From: Trinickia soli
Lineage (GTDB): Bacteria; Pseudomonadota; Gammaproteobacteria; Burkholderiales; Burkholderiaceae
DNA: 64,000 nt
Reading direction: 5' to 3'
NCBI RefSeq assembly: GCF_002879855.1
Contig: NZ_PNYB01000007.1
Location: 186,001 to 250,000, forward strand
The translations under genes were made by a program, and so were the position numbers. The notes under the pieces were generated by a model, which had not been told where the DNA came from, did no database searches, and saw only the letters and a program-made list of their open reading frames with translations. Below, in pieces: positions 63,306 through 64,000 of this stretch (its first letter is position 1; the number at the start of each line of letters is the position of its first letter).

Positions 63306-64000
63306 ATGGAAAGCACAACACTAGCTCGCCACCCCGGCTCCAGAATCTCCCAATACCTCGCGCTCACGAAGCCTCGTGTGACGCAGCTCGCCGTTTTTTG
63401 CGCGGTCATCGGCATGTTTCTGTCGACACCGGGCATGGTGCCCTGGCGGGCGCTCATCGGCGGCACCGTCGGCATTTGGCTGACAGCCGGCGCCGCGTTC
63501 GCGATCAACTGTCTGGTCGAACAGAAGATCGATGCGATGATGCGTCGTACCGCATGGCGTCCGTCGGCGCGCGGCGAGATCACGAGCACGCAGATCCTGC
63601 TGTTTTCCGCCATCCTCGGCGGGCTCGGTATGTGGACGCTCTACACGTTGACGAATCCGTTGACGATGTGGCTCACGTTTGCCACGTTCGTCGGCTATGC
63701 GGTCGTCTATACGCTACTGCTCAAGCCGGCCACTCCGCAGAACATCGTCATCGGCGGCGCTTCGGGGGCGATGCCGCCCGCGCTCGGCTGGGCTGCGGTG
63801 ACGGGCGCAGTGCCCGGCGATGCCTGGATTCTCGTGCTCATCATTTTCGTGTGGACGCCGCCGCACTTTTGGGCGCTGGCCCTATACCGCCGCAAGGATT
63901 ATGAAAACGCGGGCTTGCCGATGCTGCCGAACACGCATGGCGAGCAGTACACGCGGTTGCATATTTTTCTCTATACGGTGATCTTGTTCGCGGTCACGCT
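63306..64000 (+). CDS. ctaB: Protoheme IX farnesyltransferase (3' end outside window)
   Basis: The first 231 residues of a UbiA-family membrane prenyltransferase that makes heme O, the substrate of Cta[26 protein letters not shown] starts it, with [19 protein letters not shown] as the first prenyl-diphosphate site (Asp and Asn) and [19 protein letters not shown] as the second, both intact. It starts 5 bases after ctaA and runs off the right edge. Confidence 0.95.
   Translation, partial: MESTTLARHPGSRISQYLALTKPRVTQLAVFCAVIGMFLSTPGMVPWRALIGGTVGIWLTAGAAFAINCLVEQKIDAMMRRTAWRPSARGEITSTQILLFSAILGGLGMWTLYTLTNPLTMWLTFATFVGYAVVYTLLLKPATPQNIVIGGASGAMPPALGWAAVTGAVPGDAWILVLIIFVWTPPHFWALALYRRKDYENAGLPMLPNTHGEQYTRLHIFLYTVILFAVT

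Overview
ORGANISM. The window is dense, GC-rich chromosomal DNA with short intergenic gaps and strong G/C preference at third codon positions. Gene content and order point to a betaproteobacterium of the Burkholderiaceae (Burkholderia, Paraburkholderia, Trinickia or Caballeronia), most likely the primary chromosome. Supporting markers are a two-gene MetH, PhaM, the birA-coaX pair, the glnK-amtB and gshA-gshB-EIIA-HPr-EI clusters, lipB-lipA, dctA-dctB-dctD, and an aa3-type cox operon with ctaG, surf1, ctaA and ctaB. I see no rRNA, tRNA, CRISPR array, insertion sequence, prophage or other sign of recent transfer; this is core genome. LAYOUT. 1-8.0 kb: argS (cut by the left edge), a DUF1840 protein, the split methionine synthase (Hcy-binding subunit plus folate/B12/reactivation subunit), DUF3567 and DUF3108 proteins. 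8.0-13.3 kb: an IclR regulator divergent from a fumarylacetoacetase-family hydrolase, then a crotonase, a PhaM-like polyhydroxyalkanoate granule protein and a patatin-like lipase. 13.7-17.3 kb: a di-iron desaturase-like protein coupled to the heptose adenylyltransferase, and the convergent birA-coaX pair with a small membrane protein. 17.4-21.3 kb: a four-gene Mla/MCE lipid transporter (STAS-permease fusion, ATPase, MCE protein, lipoprotein). 21.5-27.7 kb: thioredoxin-like ferredoxin, alpha/beta hydrolase, D,D-carboxypeptidase, YbeD, a GcvA-type LysR regulator divergent from a DUF2917 gene, lipB-lipA. 28.0-32.8 kb: dctA with its DctB/DctD two-component system and a clear sigma-54 promoter. 32.8-39.4 kb: TlpA-like thioredoxin, lipoprotein, ComM, UbiK, and glnK-amtB behind a sigma-54 promoter with NtrC-like sites. 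39.7-45.3 kb: gshA-gshB, then a permease-less PTS (EIIA, HPr, EI). 45.3-54.1 kb: MoeB, CtpA protease and GpmA on the minus strand, followed by rhodanese, glutaredoxin, SecB, GpsA, macro-domain protein, TrmL, ComF and a BioC-like methyltransferase. 54.3-64 kb: the cytochrome c oxidase operon behind a near-consensus sigma-70 promoter, running off the right edge inside ctaB. HOW THE GENES WORK TOGETHER. The cox block encodes oxidase subunits I-III plus copper delivery (CtaG, an SCO-like protein), heme A synthesis (CtaA, CtaB) and assembly (SURF1, a 47-residue small protein). Two sigma-54 promoters tie C4-dicarboxylate and ammonium uptake to DctD and (by inference) NtrC. Nothing here is a plainly new multi-gene system. 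The items most worth checking are non-coding: a DnaA-box-like cluster near 34.35-34.55 kb, a 688-base gap with an orphan minus-strand terminator at 36.6 kb, and a hairpin-rich leader before the PTS EIIA gene. On the protein side they are the desaturase-like di-iron protein, the SCO-like protein and an apparently shortened membrane protein after coaX.
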